From: Caballeronia terrestris
GTDB lineage: Bacteria; Pseudomonadota; Gammaproteobacteria; Burkholderiales; Burkholderiaceae
Assembly (NCBI RefSeq): GCF_001544515.1
Contig: NZ_FCOL02000001.1
Span: forward strand, 186,001-250,000
DNA length: 64,000 nucleotides
Direction of reading: 5' to 3'
Every line of letters begins with the position of its first letter. The first letter of the stretch is position 1. Below the pieces are notes generated by a model that was given only the letters and a program-made list of their open reading frames with translations, had not been told where the DNA came from and did not search any database. Positions 25,389-34,294 of this stretch are shown one piece after another. Position numbers and translations under genes: made by a program.

Positions 25389-27602
25389 ATGTTGAGGAAG
25401 ACGCCGCTTGCCGCGGCATTGATGACGTTCATCGCAGCACCCATCGCCGCACCGCTCTACGCACAGACCGCCCCGCAAGTCGCACCCACCGTACCTGCTG
25501 CCACCGAAAACGCTCCCGCCGAAGGCACCACACTTCCCGCCGTCCGCGTAACAGGCCAGGCCGAAACGAGCAGTGACTTCCAGCCGGAAACATCGAGCGT
25601 AGGCGCGAAGGTGCCGACCGCGTTGCGCGATATCCCGCAGGCGGTTGTCGTGGTGCCGAAATCGGTCATGCAGTCGCAAGCGGCGACGTCTTTCTCCGAC
25701 GCATTGCGCAACGTTCCCGGCATCACGATCGGCGCGGCCGAAGGCGGCCAGATCGGCAACAACATCAACCTGCGCGGCTTCACGGCGCGCACCGACATCT
25801 ACCTCGACGGCTTCCGTGACCGCGGCCAGTACTATCGCGACACGTTCAACCTCGACTCGATCGACGTGCTGTACGGCCCGTCGTCGCTGTACTTCGGGCG
25901 CGGCTCGACGGGCGGCGTCATCAACCAGGTCAGCAAGCAGCCGACGCTCAAGAAGCGCGCCGACGTCTCGGTGATGGCGGGCACGCACGACCGCTATCGC
26001 ACGACCGTCGACCTCGACCAGCCGATCAGCGACACCGCCGCGTTTCGCATCAACGCGTTCGGCCAGGACCTCGGCTCGACGCGCGACGTGATGAAAAGCA
26101 AGGACTTCGGCATCGCGCCGCAGGTGAAGTTCGGCATCGGCACGCCGACGGAGATCACGCTCTCCGCGCTGATCCAGCACAACCGCGACCAGCCCGACTA
26201 CGGCGTGCCGCCGCTCAACGGCCATCCGGCGCCGGTCGATCGCAAGACCTTCTACGGTTTCACCGACGACCGCACGATCCAGGACGTGCAGACGCTCTCC
26301 GCGCGCATCGTGCATCGCGTGAACGAGAACGTCACGCTGCGCAACGAAACGCAGTTCAGCCACTACAGCACCGAGGCGCGCGCGACCAACGCGGCGGCCG
26401 TGCTGACCGGTCCGCTCGGCACGTCGACGGCGCTCACCAACGGCAACTACACGACGCTGCCGCTGCAAAGCCTCTACGTGCGCCTGCAAGGCAAGGACCG
26501 CAACATCAACGATCACTCGGTCTACAACACGACCGACGTGCAGGCGAAGTTCGCCACCGGTTTCGTCAAGCACGACGTGGTCGCGGGCGTCGACCTGAGT
26601 CACGAGACGTACAGCAACCAGAGCTTCACCGCGACTTCGCCGGGCCTGCCGTCGAATACGATCGCGATCGTGCCTCTGCTCAATCCGCCGTACAACAACC
26701 GGCCATCGAACGTGCGCGAACTGGCGACCAATCTCGCCGAATCGAGTGCGAACGGCATCGGCATCTATGCGAACGACACGATCTCCCTCGGCGATTACTG
26801 GAAGCTCGTCGGCGGCGTGCGCTGGGATCGCTTCGAGGCGTCGATCCACAATTCGATCAACGTGCCCTCCTACGCCACCCAGACCAACTTCTACACGAGC
26901 GTGCGCGGCGGCATCATCTTCCAGCCGACGGAGACGCAGTCGTACTACGTGTCGTACGGCACGTCGTTCAACCCGTCGCTCGAAGCGCTGACGCTCACGA
27001 ACAACACGCAGAACATTTCGCCCGAGACGAACCGCTCGTATGAAGTCGGCGCGAAGTGGGATTTGCTCGGCGGCGGATTGTCGATCACGCAGTCGCTCTT
27101 CAACATCGAGAAGGACAACGCCCGCACACAGACCTCGACCGGCGAATACACGCTCGACGGCGACGTGCGCGTGCGCGGCTATCAGCTCGGCGTGGCGGGG
27201 CACATCACGAACAAGTGGCAGGTGTTCGGCGGCTACACGTACATGAACGGCGTCGTGCTGAAGGCCGCCGACGGCACCACCGGCCATACGCTCGCGAACA
27301 CGCCGCGCAACATGCTCACGCTGTGGACGACCTACGCGTTCACGCCGCAGTGGGAGATCGGCGGCGGGCCGGTGTACACGTCATCGCGCTATGCGGCGAA
27401 CACGAACTACGTGTCAGTCGGCGGATACACGCGCTGGGATGCGATGGCCGCGTATCATCAGAAGAAGTACGACATCCAGTTCAACGTCTTGAACATGACG
27501 GACAAGAAGTATTACGATGCGCTGATTCCGTCCGATGGCGGTCGCGCGGTGCCTGGCCTCGGCCGGACTTTCCTCGCGACGCTGAACTATCGCTTCTTCT
27601 GA
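25389..27602 (+). CDS. TonB-dependent siderophore receptor (catecholate type)
   Basis: 737-residue outer-membrane barrel that imports ferric siderophore using TonB energy. The ATG at 25389 is chosen because it gives a signal peptide ([20 protein letters not shown], cleavage near LYAQ); an in-frame upstream ATG at 25335 does not. The plug domain includes [19 protein letters not shown] and the [18 protein letters not shown] strand. The barrel ends with the terminal Phe of [10 protein letters not shown]. It resembles Fiu/catecholate receptors, and the downstream PiuC-like dioxygenase supports this. The putative Fur box upstream implies iron repression. Confidence 0.93.
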   Translation: MLRKTPLAAALMTFIAAPIAAPLYAQTAPQVAPTVPAATENAPAEGTTLPAVRVTGQAETSSDFQPETSSVGAKVPTALRDIPQAVVVVPKSVMQSQAATSFSDALRNVPGITIGAAEGGQIGNNINLRGFTARTDIYLDGFRDRGQYYRDTFNLDSIDVLYGPSSLYFGRGSTGGVINQVSKQPTLKKRADVSVMAGTHDRYRTTVDLDQPISDTAAFRINAFGQDLGSTRDVMKSKDFGIAPQVKFGIGTPTEITLSALIQHNRDQPDYGVPPLNGHPAPVDRKTFYGFTDDRTIQDVQTLSARIVHRVNENVTLRNETQFSHYSTEARATNAAAVLTGPLGTSTALTNGNYTTLPLQSLYVRLQGKDRNINDHSVYNTTDVQAKFATGFVKHDVVAGVDLSHETYSNQSFTATSPGLPSNTIAIVPLLNPPYNNRPSNVRELATNLAESSANGIGIYANDTISLGDYWKLVGGVRWDRFEASIHNSINVPSYATQTNFYTSVRGGIIFQPTETQSYYVSYGTSFNPSLEALTLTNNTQNISPETNRSYEVGAKWDLLGGGLSITQSLFNIEKDNARTQTSTGEYTLDGDVRVRGYQLGVAGHITNKWQVFGGYTYMNGVVLKAADGTTGHTLANTPRNMLTLWTTYAFTPQWEIGGGPVYTSSRYAANTNYVSVGGYTRWDAMAAYHQKKYDIQFNVLNMTDKKYYDALIPSDGGRAVPGLGRTFLATLNYRFF

Positions 27603-27688
27603 AACGCAGCTTTGTAGCATTGGAAGCCCGCGCGCCGGCTCTTGCGAGCCACGCGCGGCAACGCAGGAAATGCAGGAACCCACCCGCA

Positions 27689-28375
27689 ATGATTCTCTCG
27701 ATCCCCGACGTCCTCACTCCCGCCGATGCCGCCGCGATGCGCGCCCGGCTCGACGCCGCCACCGACTCCTGGGTCGACGGCCGCGCGACCGCCGGCTATC
27801 AGGGCGCGCCCGTGAAGCGCAATCAGCAGATCGCGGAAGGCTCGCCGATCGCGCGCGAGCTGGGCGACGTGATCCTCGGCGCGCTGGAGCGGCATCCGCT
27901 TTTCATCAGCGCCGTGCTGCCGAATCGCGTGTATCCGCCGCTCTTCAATCGTTACGAAGGCGGCATGCATTTCGGCAGTCACGTCGATGGCGCGATTCGC
28001 ATCGTGCCGGGACACGGCGCGCGCGTGCGCACCGATGTGTCGATCACGTTGTTTCTCTCCGAGCCTCATGAGTACGACGGTGGCGAACTCGTGATCGAAG
28101 ACACCTACGGCGTGCAGGAAGTGAAGCTGCCTGCAGGACATGCGCTCGTCTATCCGGCGACGAGCCTGCATCAGGTGCGGCCCGTCACGCGCGGTGCGCG
28201 CGTGGCGAGCTTTTTCTGGGTGCAGAGCCTCGTGCGCGACGACACGCGCCGCACGCTCCTCTTCGATATGGATACGGCGATCCAGCGTCTGAACGCGCAA
28301 AACGCCGACGATGCCGCGCGGCGCAGTCTCGTCGGGTGCTATCACAATCTCTTGCGTATCTGGAGCGATACGTAA
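27689..28375 (+). CDS. piuC: Fe(II)/2-oxoglutarate dioxygenase, PiuC/YbiX-like
   Basis: 228-residue PKHD-type hydroxylase usually encoded beside catecholate siderophore receptors (piuA-piuC, fiu-ybiX). The Fe(II) triad is visible as His98-x-Asp100 in FGSHVDGAI and His161 in [13 protein letters not shown], with a downstream Arg for 2-oxoglutarate. Substrate is not established for the family; a role in iron acquisition or siderophore processing is inferred. It lies 86 bp after the receptor with no terminator between, so it is likely co-transcribed. It converges on dhaK with a 4-bp gap. Confidence 0.9.
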   Translation: MILSIPDVLTPADAAAMRARLDAATDSWVDGRATAGYQGAPVKRNQQIAEGSPIARELGDVILGALERHPLFISAVLPNRVYPPLFNRYEGGMHFGSHVDGAIRIVPGHGARVRTDVSITLFLSEPHEYDGGELVIEDTYGVQEVKLPAGHALVYPATSLHQVRPVTRGARVASFFWVQSLVRDDTRRTLLFDMDTAIQRLNAQNADDAARRSLVGCYHNLLRIWSDT

Positions 28376-28379
28376 GCCG

Positions 28380-29369
28380 CTACATCCCCCATCGCAGCCC
28401 CGGCGTATGCACGGGGCTATCCCAATGCGTGGTCATCTCGTCATCGAGGACGCAGAGCGTGATCGACGCTCCCGCCATTTCGAGCGACGTCGTCAACGAC
28501 CCGACCTGCGCCCGCGCGATATGCAAATCGCGTTGCTGCAGCCAAAGCCGCGTCGAATTGAACAGCAGGTAAAGCTCGCCTAGCGGCGTCCCACCCAACC
28601 CATTCACGAGCACGAGCAACTGCGCGCCCTCCGCCGGCTTCAGATCATCGACGATCGCCGTCAGCAGTTCGCCCGCGATCGCATCGGCGGAAGCCATCGG
28701 CGCGCGTCTGCGGCCCGGCTCGCCATGAATGCCGACGCCCACCTCGATTTCGTCGTCGCCGATCTTGAACGTGCGCGTACCCGCCGCTGGCACCGTGCAG
28801 CTCGTGAACGCCACGCCCATCGACGCCGTGCGCTTGTTGATGCGATCGCCGAAGGTCTTGCATTGCGCAAGCGTCGCGCCGCTCTCGGCCATGCTGCCGA
28901 CCAGCTTCTCCACGATCACCGTCCCCGCGACGCCGCGCCGTCCCGTCGTATAGCTCGAATTCTCGACGGCGACGTCGTCGTTGATGAGCACCATCGCGTT
29001 CTCGACTTCGCACATCTCGGAGGCCATCTCGAAGTTCATCACGTCGCCGGAGTAGTTCTTCACGATGAAGAGCACGCCCGCGCCCGTATCGACAGCCTTC
29101 GCCGCGGCCATCATCTGGTCGGGCGTGGGCGACGTGAACACCTGGCCGGGACACGCGGCGTCGAGCATGCCGTAGCCGACGAAGCCGCTATGCAAAGGCT
29201 CGTGTCCCGAGCCGCCGCCCGAGATCAGCGCAACCTTCGCCGGCTTCAGCTCGCGACGCCGCACGTACACCGGTTCATCGTTGAGCACGACGAGATCGGC
29301 ATGCGCGGCAGCGAAACCCGCGAGGCTTTCCGACAGAAAGTCGTCGACGTGGTTGATGAACTTCTTCAT
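28380..29369 (-). CDS. dhaK: Dihydroxyacetone kinase-type subunit DhaK
   Basis: 329-residue substrate-binding subunit that covalently holds a ketose for phosphorylation by the DhaL partner. Seen: GGGSGHEPLHSGFVG (residues 51-65) and the hemiaminal His215 in GVGIHGEPG. Start at 29369 is supported by AAGGAGCCAGGACC. DhaL is encoded 17 bp upstream. No DhaM-like PTS protein is present, so ATP is the likely phosphate donor. Relatives of DhaK phosphorylate erythrulose or other short ketoses, and the upstream polyol-type ABC importer makes a substrate other than dihydroxyacetone quite possible. Confidence 0.9.
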   Translation of the reverse strand: MKKFINHVDDFLSESLAGFAAAHADLVVLNDEPVYVRRRELKPAKVALISGGGSGHEPLHSGFVGYGMLDAACPGQVFTSPTPDQMMAAAKAVDTGAGVLFIVKNYSGDVMNFEMASEMCEVENAMVLINDDVAVENSSYTTGRRGVAGTVIVEKLVGSMAESGATLAQCKTFGDRINKRTASMGVAFTSCTVPAAGTRTFKIGDDEIEVGVGIHGEPGRRRAPMASADAIAGELLTAIVDDLKPAEGAQLLVLVNGLGGTPLGELYLLFNSTRLWLQQRDLHIARAQVGSLTTSLEMAGASITLCVLDDEMTTHWDSPVHTPGLRWGM

Positions 29370-29386
29370 GGTCCTGGCTCCTTGCT

Positions 29387-30016
29387 TCAGATGGTTTGAC
29401 CGAGCCGCGCGCACGTCGCGGCGATCATGAGCTGGCTCGAGCGCGCGCCGGGGTCGATGTGACCGCGCGAGCGCTCGCCGAGAAACGATGCGCGGCCCTT
29501 GGTCGCGAGCATGTCGCGCGTGGCGAGCATCGAAGCTTCCGCGACCTGCGGCAACGCTTCACGCACCTCCGCCGCCGATGCGCCCGCCGCCGCCATCTCC
29601 ACGAAGCGTTGCGCGACGGGGATCAGCACGTCCATCATCGTCTTGCTGCCGAGGCCCGTCTTGCCGCGCTGTCCGACCGCATCGACGCCCGCCGCGAAGA
29701 TGGCCGCGAACCCCGCGACGTCCATCGTGTTGCTGGCCGCCGCCTTCGCCATGCCGTTGAGCAGCGAAAAGAACAACGGCCCCGACGATCCGCCCACCGT
29801 CGAGAGTATTTTCATCGCGCCGAGGTCGAGCGCGGGCCCGAACGCGGCGGATTCGATCTGCGCGCGCAGTGCAACAAGCGCCTCCATGCCGCGCAGCAGG
29901 TTGAAGATGTGATCGCCGTCGCCGATCTGCTGATCGAGCAGCGCGATCTCGTCCGTGTGCGCCACGAGCGCCGCGTGCGCGGCATCGATGCACGCCATGA
30001 CCGTCTTGCCGTTCAT
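29387..30016 (-). CDS. dhaL: Dihydroxyacetone kinase-type subunit DhaL
   Basis: 209-residue nucleotide-binding subunit. The Mg-coordinating acidic cluster is seen in LLDQQIGDGDHIFN (residues 26-39), and the phosphate loop in GGSSGPLFFSLLNGMA. The His after GDGD, instead of the common Thr, is found in several ATP-dependent DhaL relatives. The start overlaps the stop of the ATPase gene (30013-30016, ATGA), placing it in the transporter operon. Confidence 0.9.
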   Translation of the reverse strand: MNGKTVMACIDAAHAALVAHTDEIALLDQQIGDGDHIFNLLRGMEALVALRAQIESAAFGPALDLGAMKILSTVGGSSGPLFFSLLNGMAKAAASNTMDVAGFAAIFAAGVDAVGQRGKTGLGSKTMMDVLIPVAQRFVEMAAAGASAAEVREALPQVAEASMLATRDMLATKGRASFLGERSRGHIDPGARSSQLMIAATCARLGQTI

Positions 30017-31032
30017 GTCCGGATCCTCCTTCCGTCCGCGCGGAAATATAAAAGGCTGCGCGCGGGCAGCGACACGCCGACCGTCTGCCCCGGGCTGAAG
30101 TTGCGCTCGATCGACGTCGTCGCGACGACGGGCGTCCCGTTGCGATCGAGGATCAACAGATGGCGCAGCGGCGAATATTCGAGCACCTTCAGTTCGAGCG
30201 CACTCTTTTCATCGGGCGCGTCGAGCACGATGTCTTCCGGACGGATCGCGACGACCGACGTATCGTCGGGAATCGCGGCCGTCTCGAAGAACGCGCGCGG
30301 CAGCAGGTTGATCGGCGGCGAGCCGAGACGCCGCGCCGCAGAGAGACACGAAGGATCGCCATAGACTTCGCGCGGCGTGCCGATCTGCACGAGGCGCCCA
30401 TGTTCGAGGATACCGATGCGGTCCGCGAGCGTCGTCGCTTCCACCTGATCGTGCGTGACGTAGACGATGGTCGCGCCGATCGTCCGGTGCAGCCGCTTCA
30501 GTTCGATGCGCAGTTCTTCGCGCAGCTTCGCATCGAGCGATGAGAGCGGCTCGTCCATCAGGAACACGCGCGGTTCGCGCACCAGCGCGCGCCCGATCGC
30601 GACGCGCTGCATCTCGCCGCCCGAAAGATGCGTCGCCATGTTCGCGAGCTTCGTTTCCATGTGCAGCATCGCGGCGACTTTCTCGACGCGTGCGCGCACC
30701 TCGCTCTCGCTGCTGCGCCGGCGCGGTGAGCGCAACGGAAACGCGAGATTGTCGAAGACGCTCAGGTGCGGATACAGCGAATACTGCTGGAAGATGAACG
30801 CGACATCGCGTTCGGACGGATGCACGTGCGTCGCGAGTTCGCCGTCGATCAGCACGTCGCCGGCGTCGGGGCCTTCGAGGCCGGCGATCAGGCGCAGCGT
30901 CGTCGTCTTGCCCGCGCCGCTTGGGCCCAGGATGACGACGAACTCGCCGTCCTGCACGTCGAGCGAGAGATCGTCGACGGCGACGATCGAGCCGAAGCGC
31001 TTCGTCACGTTGCGCAACTGGATTTCAGCCAT
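30013..31032 (-). CDS. ABC transporter ATP-binding protein (UgpC/MalK type), second ATPase
   Basis: 339-residue cytoplasmic ATPase. Walker A GPSGAGKTT is at about 37-45, signature LSGGEMQRVAIGRA, Walker B VFLMDEPLSSLD and switch His in YVTHDQVEA; a TOBE domain follows. The start ATG at 31032 overlaps the upstream ATPase stop by 8 bp. Paired non-identical ATPases are known from glycerol (GlpS/GlpT) and related polyol importers, so the two probably form a heterodimer. Confidence 0.92.
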   Translation of the reverse strand: MAEIQLRNVTKRFGSIVAVDDLSLDVQDGEFVVILGPSGAGKTTTLRLIAGLEGPDAGDVLIDGELATHVHPSERDVAFIFQQYSLYPHLSVFDNLAFPLRSPRRRSSESEVRARVEKVAAMLHMETKLANMATHLSGGEMQRVAIGRALVREPRVFLMDEPLSSLDAKLREELRIELKRLHRTIGATIVYVTHDQVEATTLADRIGILEHGRLVQIGTPREVYGDPSCLSAARRLGSPPINLLPRAFFETAAIPDDTSVVAIRPEDIVLDAPDEKSALELKVLEYSPLRHLLILDRNGTPVVATTSIERNFSPGQTVGVSLPARSLLYFRADGRRIRT

Positions 31033-32101
31033 GCGCGGCTCCCGGAAGAAGGCGCCCGCTCGCGGCGTCGTAGAGCAGCGTGCGATCGCGGCGGAAAGAC
31101 AAGCCCACCGGCGATCCGGCCGCAAGCCGCGCATCCTTGCTCGTGCGCGCCCTGAGCGTGCCCACCGCCGTCTCGATGATCAGCACCTGATGCGAACCGA
31201 GATACTCATCAGCGATCACCTTGCCGCGCAGCGGGCCGTGTTCGTCGATCACGACATGCTCCGGCCGGATGCCGAGCAGCACGCGTTCGGCCGTGGCGTC
31301 GCAACGCGGCACTTCAATCTGCGCGTCGTGCAGGCGCACGGTTTCGTCGCCTGCATGCACGGCCGCATCGACCGGCAGGAAGTTCATCGGCGGACTGCCA
31401 ATGAAGTTGCCGACGAACACCGTCGCCGGATAGTGATAGATCTCGTGCGGCGGGCCTGATTGCAGCACCTCGCCCTGGTTCATCACGACGAGGTCGTCCG
31501 CCATCGCCATTGCTTCGCTTTGATCATGCGTCACGTAGACGGTCGTCGCGGAGAGCGCGTTGTGCAGCTTGCGCAATTCGAGGCACATCAGCTCGCGGAA
31601 ATCGGCATCGAGCGTGCCGAGCGGTTCGTCCATCAGGAACGCCTTCGGCTGGCGCACGATCGCGCGGCCGAGCGCCACGCGCTGGCGATCGCCGCCGGAA
31701 AGGCCACCCGTTTTGCGATCGAGCAACTCCTCGATACGCAGCATGCGCGCGGCCGCATCCACGCGCGACGCGATCTCGTGGCGCGGCACGTGCTCGTTCT
31801 TCAGCGGGAACGCGATGTTGTTGCGCACCGTCATGTGCGGGTAGAGCGCGAACATCTGGAAAACGAACGCGATATCGCGTTGACGCGCGCGCAACGCGGT
31901 GACGTCCTCGCCATCGATCAGAATCTGGCCCGAGGTCGGCAGCTCTAATCCCGCGATCATGCGCAGCGTCGTGGTCTTGCCGCAGCCCGACGGCCCGAGC
32001 AGCACGACGAAGCGCCCCGCGCCGACAGTGAGATCGGTGCCGCGCACCGCGGTGAAATCGCCGAAGCGCTTCTGCAGGTTGACGAGAACGATCGTCGACA
32101 T
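31025..32101 (-). CDS. ABC transporter ATP-binding protein (UgpC/MalK type), first ATPase
   Basis: 358 residues from the ATG at 32101, which lies 2 bp after the small membrane-protein stop and begins MSTIVLVNLQKRFGD. Walker A GPSGCGKTT, signature GLSGGDRQRVALGRA, Walker B FLMDEPLGTLD and YVTHDQSEAMAMADD are intact, with a TOBE domain at the end. It is similar in plan to its downstream paralogue but clearly diverged, which supports a heterodimeric motor rather than a recent duplication. Confidence 0.92.
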   Translation of the reverse strand: MSTIVLVNLQKRFGDFTAVRGTDLTVGAGRFVVLLGPSGCGKTTTLRMIAGLELPTSGQILIDGEDVTALRARQRDIAFVFQMFALYPHMTVRNNIAFPLKNEHVPRHEIASRVDAAARMLRIEELLDRKTGGLSGGDRQRVALGRAIVRQPKAFLMDEPLGTLDADFRELMCLELRKLHNALSATTVYVTHDQSEAMAMADDLVVMNQGEVLQSGPPHEIYHYPATVFVGNFIGSPPMNFLPVDAAVHAGDETVRLHDAQIEVPRCDATAERVLLGIRPEHVVIDEHGPLRGKVIADEYLGSHQVLIIETAVGTLRARTSKDARLAAGSPVGLSFRRDRTLLYDAASGRLLPGAAHG

Positions 32102-32103
32102 GT

Positions 32104-32274
32104 TCAGTCCGGAAAGTGGCTGGTGACGAGAAACGCGAAGGCGCCCGCGAGAATCACCGGAAACGACCACGTATAGAGCGTGAGCGAAAACGGCTGCACG
32201 AGCATTGCGATTCCCGCGCCGATGATGACCGTCGACACAGCTTCGCCGGGCCCGCGACTTAGCAGATGTCTCAT
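32104..32274 (-). CDS. Small two-helix membrane protein in ABC operon
   Basis: 56-residue protein encoded between the permease and the first ATPase, with an ATGA overlap at its start (32274) and a 2-bp gap at its end. Two hydrophobic segments are visible: VSTVIIGAGIAMLVQPF and TWSFPVILAGAFAFLVTS. The tight coupling shows it is a genuine operon member. Glycerol-type importers of Rhizobiales carry an unrelated-looking small membrane protein (DUF2160) in the operon. A role as an accessory transporter subunit is inferred; no named family is recognised. Confidence 0.75.
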   Translation of the reverse strand: MRHLLSRGPGEAVSTVIIGAGIAMLVQPFSLTLYTWSFPVILAGAFAFLVTSHFPD

Positions 32275-33224
32275 TTGCGCACCGCTCCGAAAGTGATGCC
32301 GCGCAGAAGATGCTTGCGCAGCACGACGGTGAAGAAGAGGATCGGCAGCACGAAGAGCGTCGTCGCGGCCGCGACCGCCGGCCAGTCCTGCCCGCCTTCG
32401 CCGATGATGAAAGGGATGAACGGCGGCATCGTCTGCGCATCGCCGCTCGTGAGCAGCGAGGCGAACGCATACTCGTTCCACGCGAAGATCAGGCAGAAGA
32501 TCGCCGTCGCGGCGATGCCGGTGATCGCCTGCGGCAGCACCACTTTCACGAACGCATGCAGCCGCGTATAGCCATCGACGAGCGCGGCTTCTTCGTACTC
32601 GCGCGGTATCTCGTCCATGAATCCCTTGAGCAACCACACCGCAAGCGACACGTTCACCGCCGTATAAAGCACGATCATGCCGACGTAACTGTCGCTCAGG
32701 CCCAGCGCGCGATACATCAGGTAAATCGGGATCGCGACCGCGATCGGCGGCATCATGCGCGTCGCGAGAATGAAGAAGAGCAGGTCGTCCGCCAACGGCA
32801 CCCTGAAGCGCGAGAACGCATACGCGGCGAGCGTGCCGAGGAACACCGCGAGAAACGTCGAGCCGAAGCCGATCACGAGCGAGTTCATGAAACGCGGCAA
32901 CACCTTCGACGGCCCCGCGATCACCATGTTGCGCTTGCGCACGTCGCGCTCGTACCACGTCGTGGCCGGTGGCAGGCTCGCGATGAACTCGGGCGTCTGC
33001 CGCGAGCGGATCGTGAAGAGGCTCACGTACCCTTCGAGCGTCGGATGAAACACGACGACCGGCGGATACGCGATCGCGTCCTCCTGCGACTTGAAGCTCG
33101 TCATGAAGATCCACGCGATCGGCAGCGTCGTGACGAGCGCATACGCGATCACGACGAGCGCCGCGAACCGCTTTCCGCCCGCCGATGCCGCGACGACTGA
33201 ATGTGCAGTGCCTGACGGTCTCAT
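32271..33224 (-). CDS. Carbohydrate/polyol ABC transporter permease (MalG-like)
   Basis: 317 residues from the ATG at 33224, which overlaps the preceding permease stop (ATGA). It begins with a short polar N-terminus and a first helix ALVVIAYALVTTLPIAWIFM. The EAA loop EYEEAALVDGYTRLHAFVKVVLP is clear. It has a long periplasmic segment after the first helix, typical of MalG-type permeases, and pairs with the MalF-like permease upstream. Confidence 0.92.
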   Translation of the reverse strand: MRPSGTAHSVVAASAGGKRFAALVVIAYALVTTLPIAWIFMTSFKSQEDAIAYPPVVVFHPTLEGYVSLFTIRSRQTPEFIASLPPATTWYERDVRKRNMVIAGPSKVLPRFMNSLVIGFGSTFLAVFLGTLAAYAFSRFRVPLADDLLFFILATRMMPPIAVAIPIYLMYRALGLSDSYVGMIVLYTAVNVSLAVWLLKGFMDEIPREYEEAALVDGYTRLHAFVKVVLPQAITGIAATAIFCLIFAWNEYAFASLLTSGDAQTMPPFIPFIIGEGGQDWPAVAAATTLFVLPILFFTVVLRKHLLRGITFGAVRK

Positions 33225-34186
33225 CGCTGTTTGATCCGGTTGAGGGCCTTGATATAGATGTTCGCCGCGCCGAACACGGTCACAAACAGGATGATCGCGA
33301 GCGCCGACGAATAACCCGTCTGCCACTTTTCGAACGCGGCGCGCTTGAGCGTGATCGATACCGTCTCCGTCACCGAGCCGGGACCGCCCGAGGTCAACAG
33401 GTTCACCATGTCGAACATCTTGAAGTTTTCGATGCCGCGAAAGAGGACCGCGAGCATCAGGAACGGCAGCGTCATCGGCAGCGTGATCGACCAGAACTGG
33501 CGCCACGGGCTCGCGCGATCCACTTCGGCGGCTTCGTAGATATAGTCGGGAATCGAGCGCAGGCCGGCCAGGCAAATCAGCATCACGTAGGGCGTCCACA
33601 TCCATACGTCGACCATCACGATGGTCCACGGTGCGAGCTTCACGTCGCCGATCATCTGGAACGAGCCAGGCGCGATGCCGGTGAAGAAGCTGACGATGTC
33701 GTTGAAGAGGCCCGTCTGCGGTTGCAGCAGGAACGTCCAGAAGTTGCCGACCACGGCAGGCGACAGCATCATCGGCAGGAGGATCAACGTGGTCCAAAAG
33801 CTATGGCCGCGAAACTGCCGGTTGATCAGCAGCGCGAGCCCGAAGCCGAGCAGCACTTCGAGCCCTACCGACCAGAATACGAAGCGCGCGGTGACCTGCA
33901 TCGCGTACCAGACGTCCTCGTCGGTGAGTATGTCGACGTAGTTGTCGATGCCCACGAAGCGCGCCGCCACGCTCGGCATGTTTGACTTGAAGTTCGTGAA
34001 CGACAGCCGAAGTGCCCAGATCAGCGGAAAGATGTTGATCGCGAGGAGAAGGAGGATAGTCGGAAGAATGAAGAGCCATGCGATCGTGCGGTCGGACAGG
34101 CCGCGCAGTTTGCTGGCTGCGCGTAATGCCTGCGCTGACTGCACTTCCTTTTGCTCTTGCGATGCGAAAGGTCGGTCTGCTTGCAT
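33221..34186 (-). CDS. Carbohydrate/polyol ABC transporter permease (MalF-like)
   Basis: 321-residue permease. The N-terminus is cytoplasmic, followed by a first helix IAWLFILPTILLLLAINIFPLIW; the EAA loop is EAAEVDRASPWRQFWSITLP. GGAGATAAAGC lies before the ATG. It is separated from the upstream binding-protein gene by 108 bp containing two stem-loops, including one copy of the 30-bp palindromic repeat. Confidence 0.92.
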   Translation of the reverse strand: MQADRPFASQEQKEVQSAQALRAASKLRGLSDRTIAWLFILPTILLLLAINIFPLIWALRLSFTNFKSNMPSVAARFVGIDNYVDILTDEDVWYAMQVTARFVFWSVGLEVLLGFGLALLINRQFRGHSFWTTLILLPMMLSPAVVGNFWTFLLQPQTGLFNDIVSFFTGIAPGSFQMIGDVKLAPWTIVMVDVWMWTPYVMLICLAGLRSIPDYIYEAAEVDRASPWRQFWSITLPMTLPFLMLAVLFRGIENFKMFDMVNLLTSGGPGSVTETVSITLKRAAFEKWQTGYSSALAIILFVTVFGAANIYIKALNRIKQR

Positions 34187-34203
34187 GCTTTATCTCCTGT
34201 CGA

Positions 34204-34233
34204 CCAGCGTTAGCGCTTTAGCGCTTACTCTGG
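34204..34233 (+). repeat. Palindromic intergenic repeat, copy 1
   Basis: CCAG...AGCGCTTTAGCGCT...CTGG, flanked by TGTCGA on the left and CCCCACGCA on the right. It is nearly identical to copies at 36790 and 36840. The outer CCAG/CTGG arms pair perfectly. Confidence 0.8.
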
Positions 34234-34258
34234 CCCCACGCAACGAAGTTGCGCGATA

Positions 34259-34286
34259 AAGCGGCAGCCAGTAACGGCCGCCGCTT
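34259..34286 (-). other. Stem-loop directly after binding-protein gene
   Basis: On the minus strand AAGCGGCGGCC, loop GTTACT, then GGCTGCCGCTT gives an 11-bp stem with one G-U pair. It begins 8 nt after the binding-protein stop. No T-run follows, so transcript stabilisation is the more likely role. Confidence 0.65.
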
Positions 34287-34294
34287 CGTCGGCT

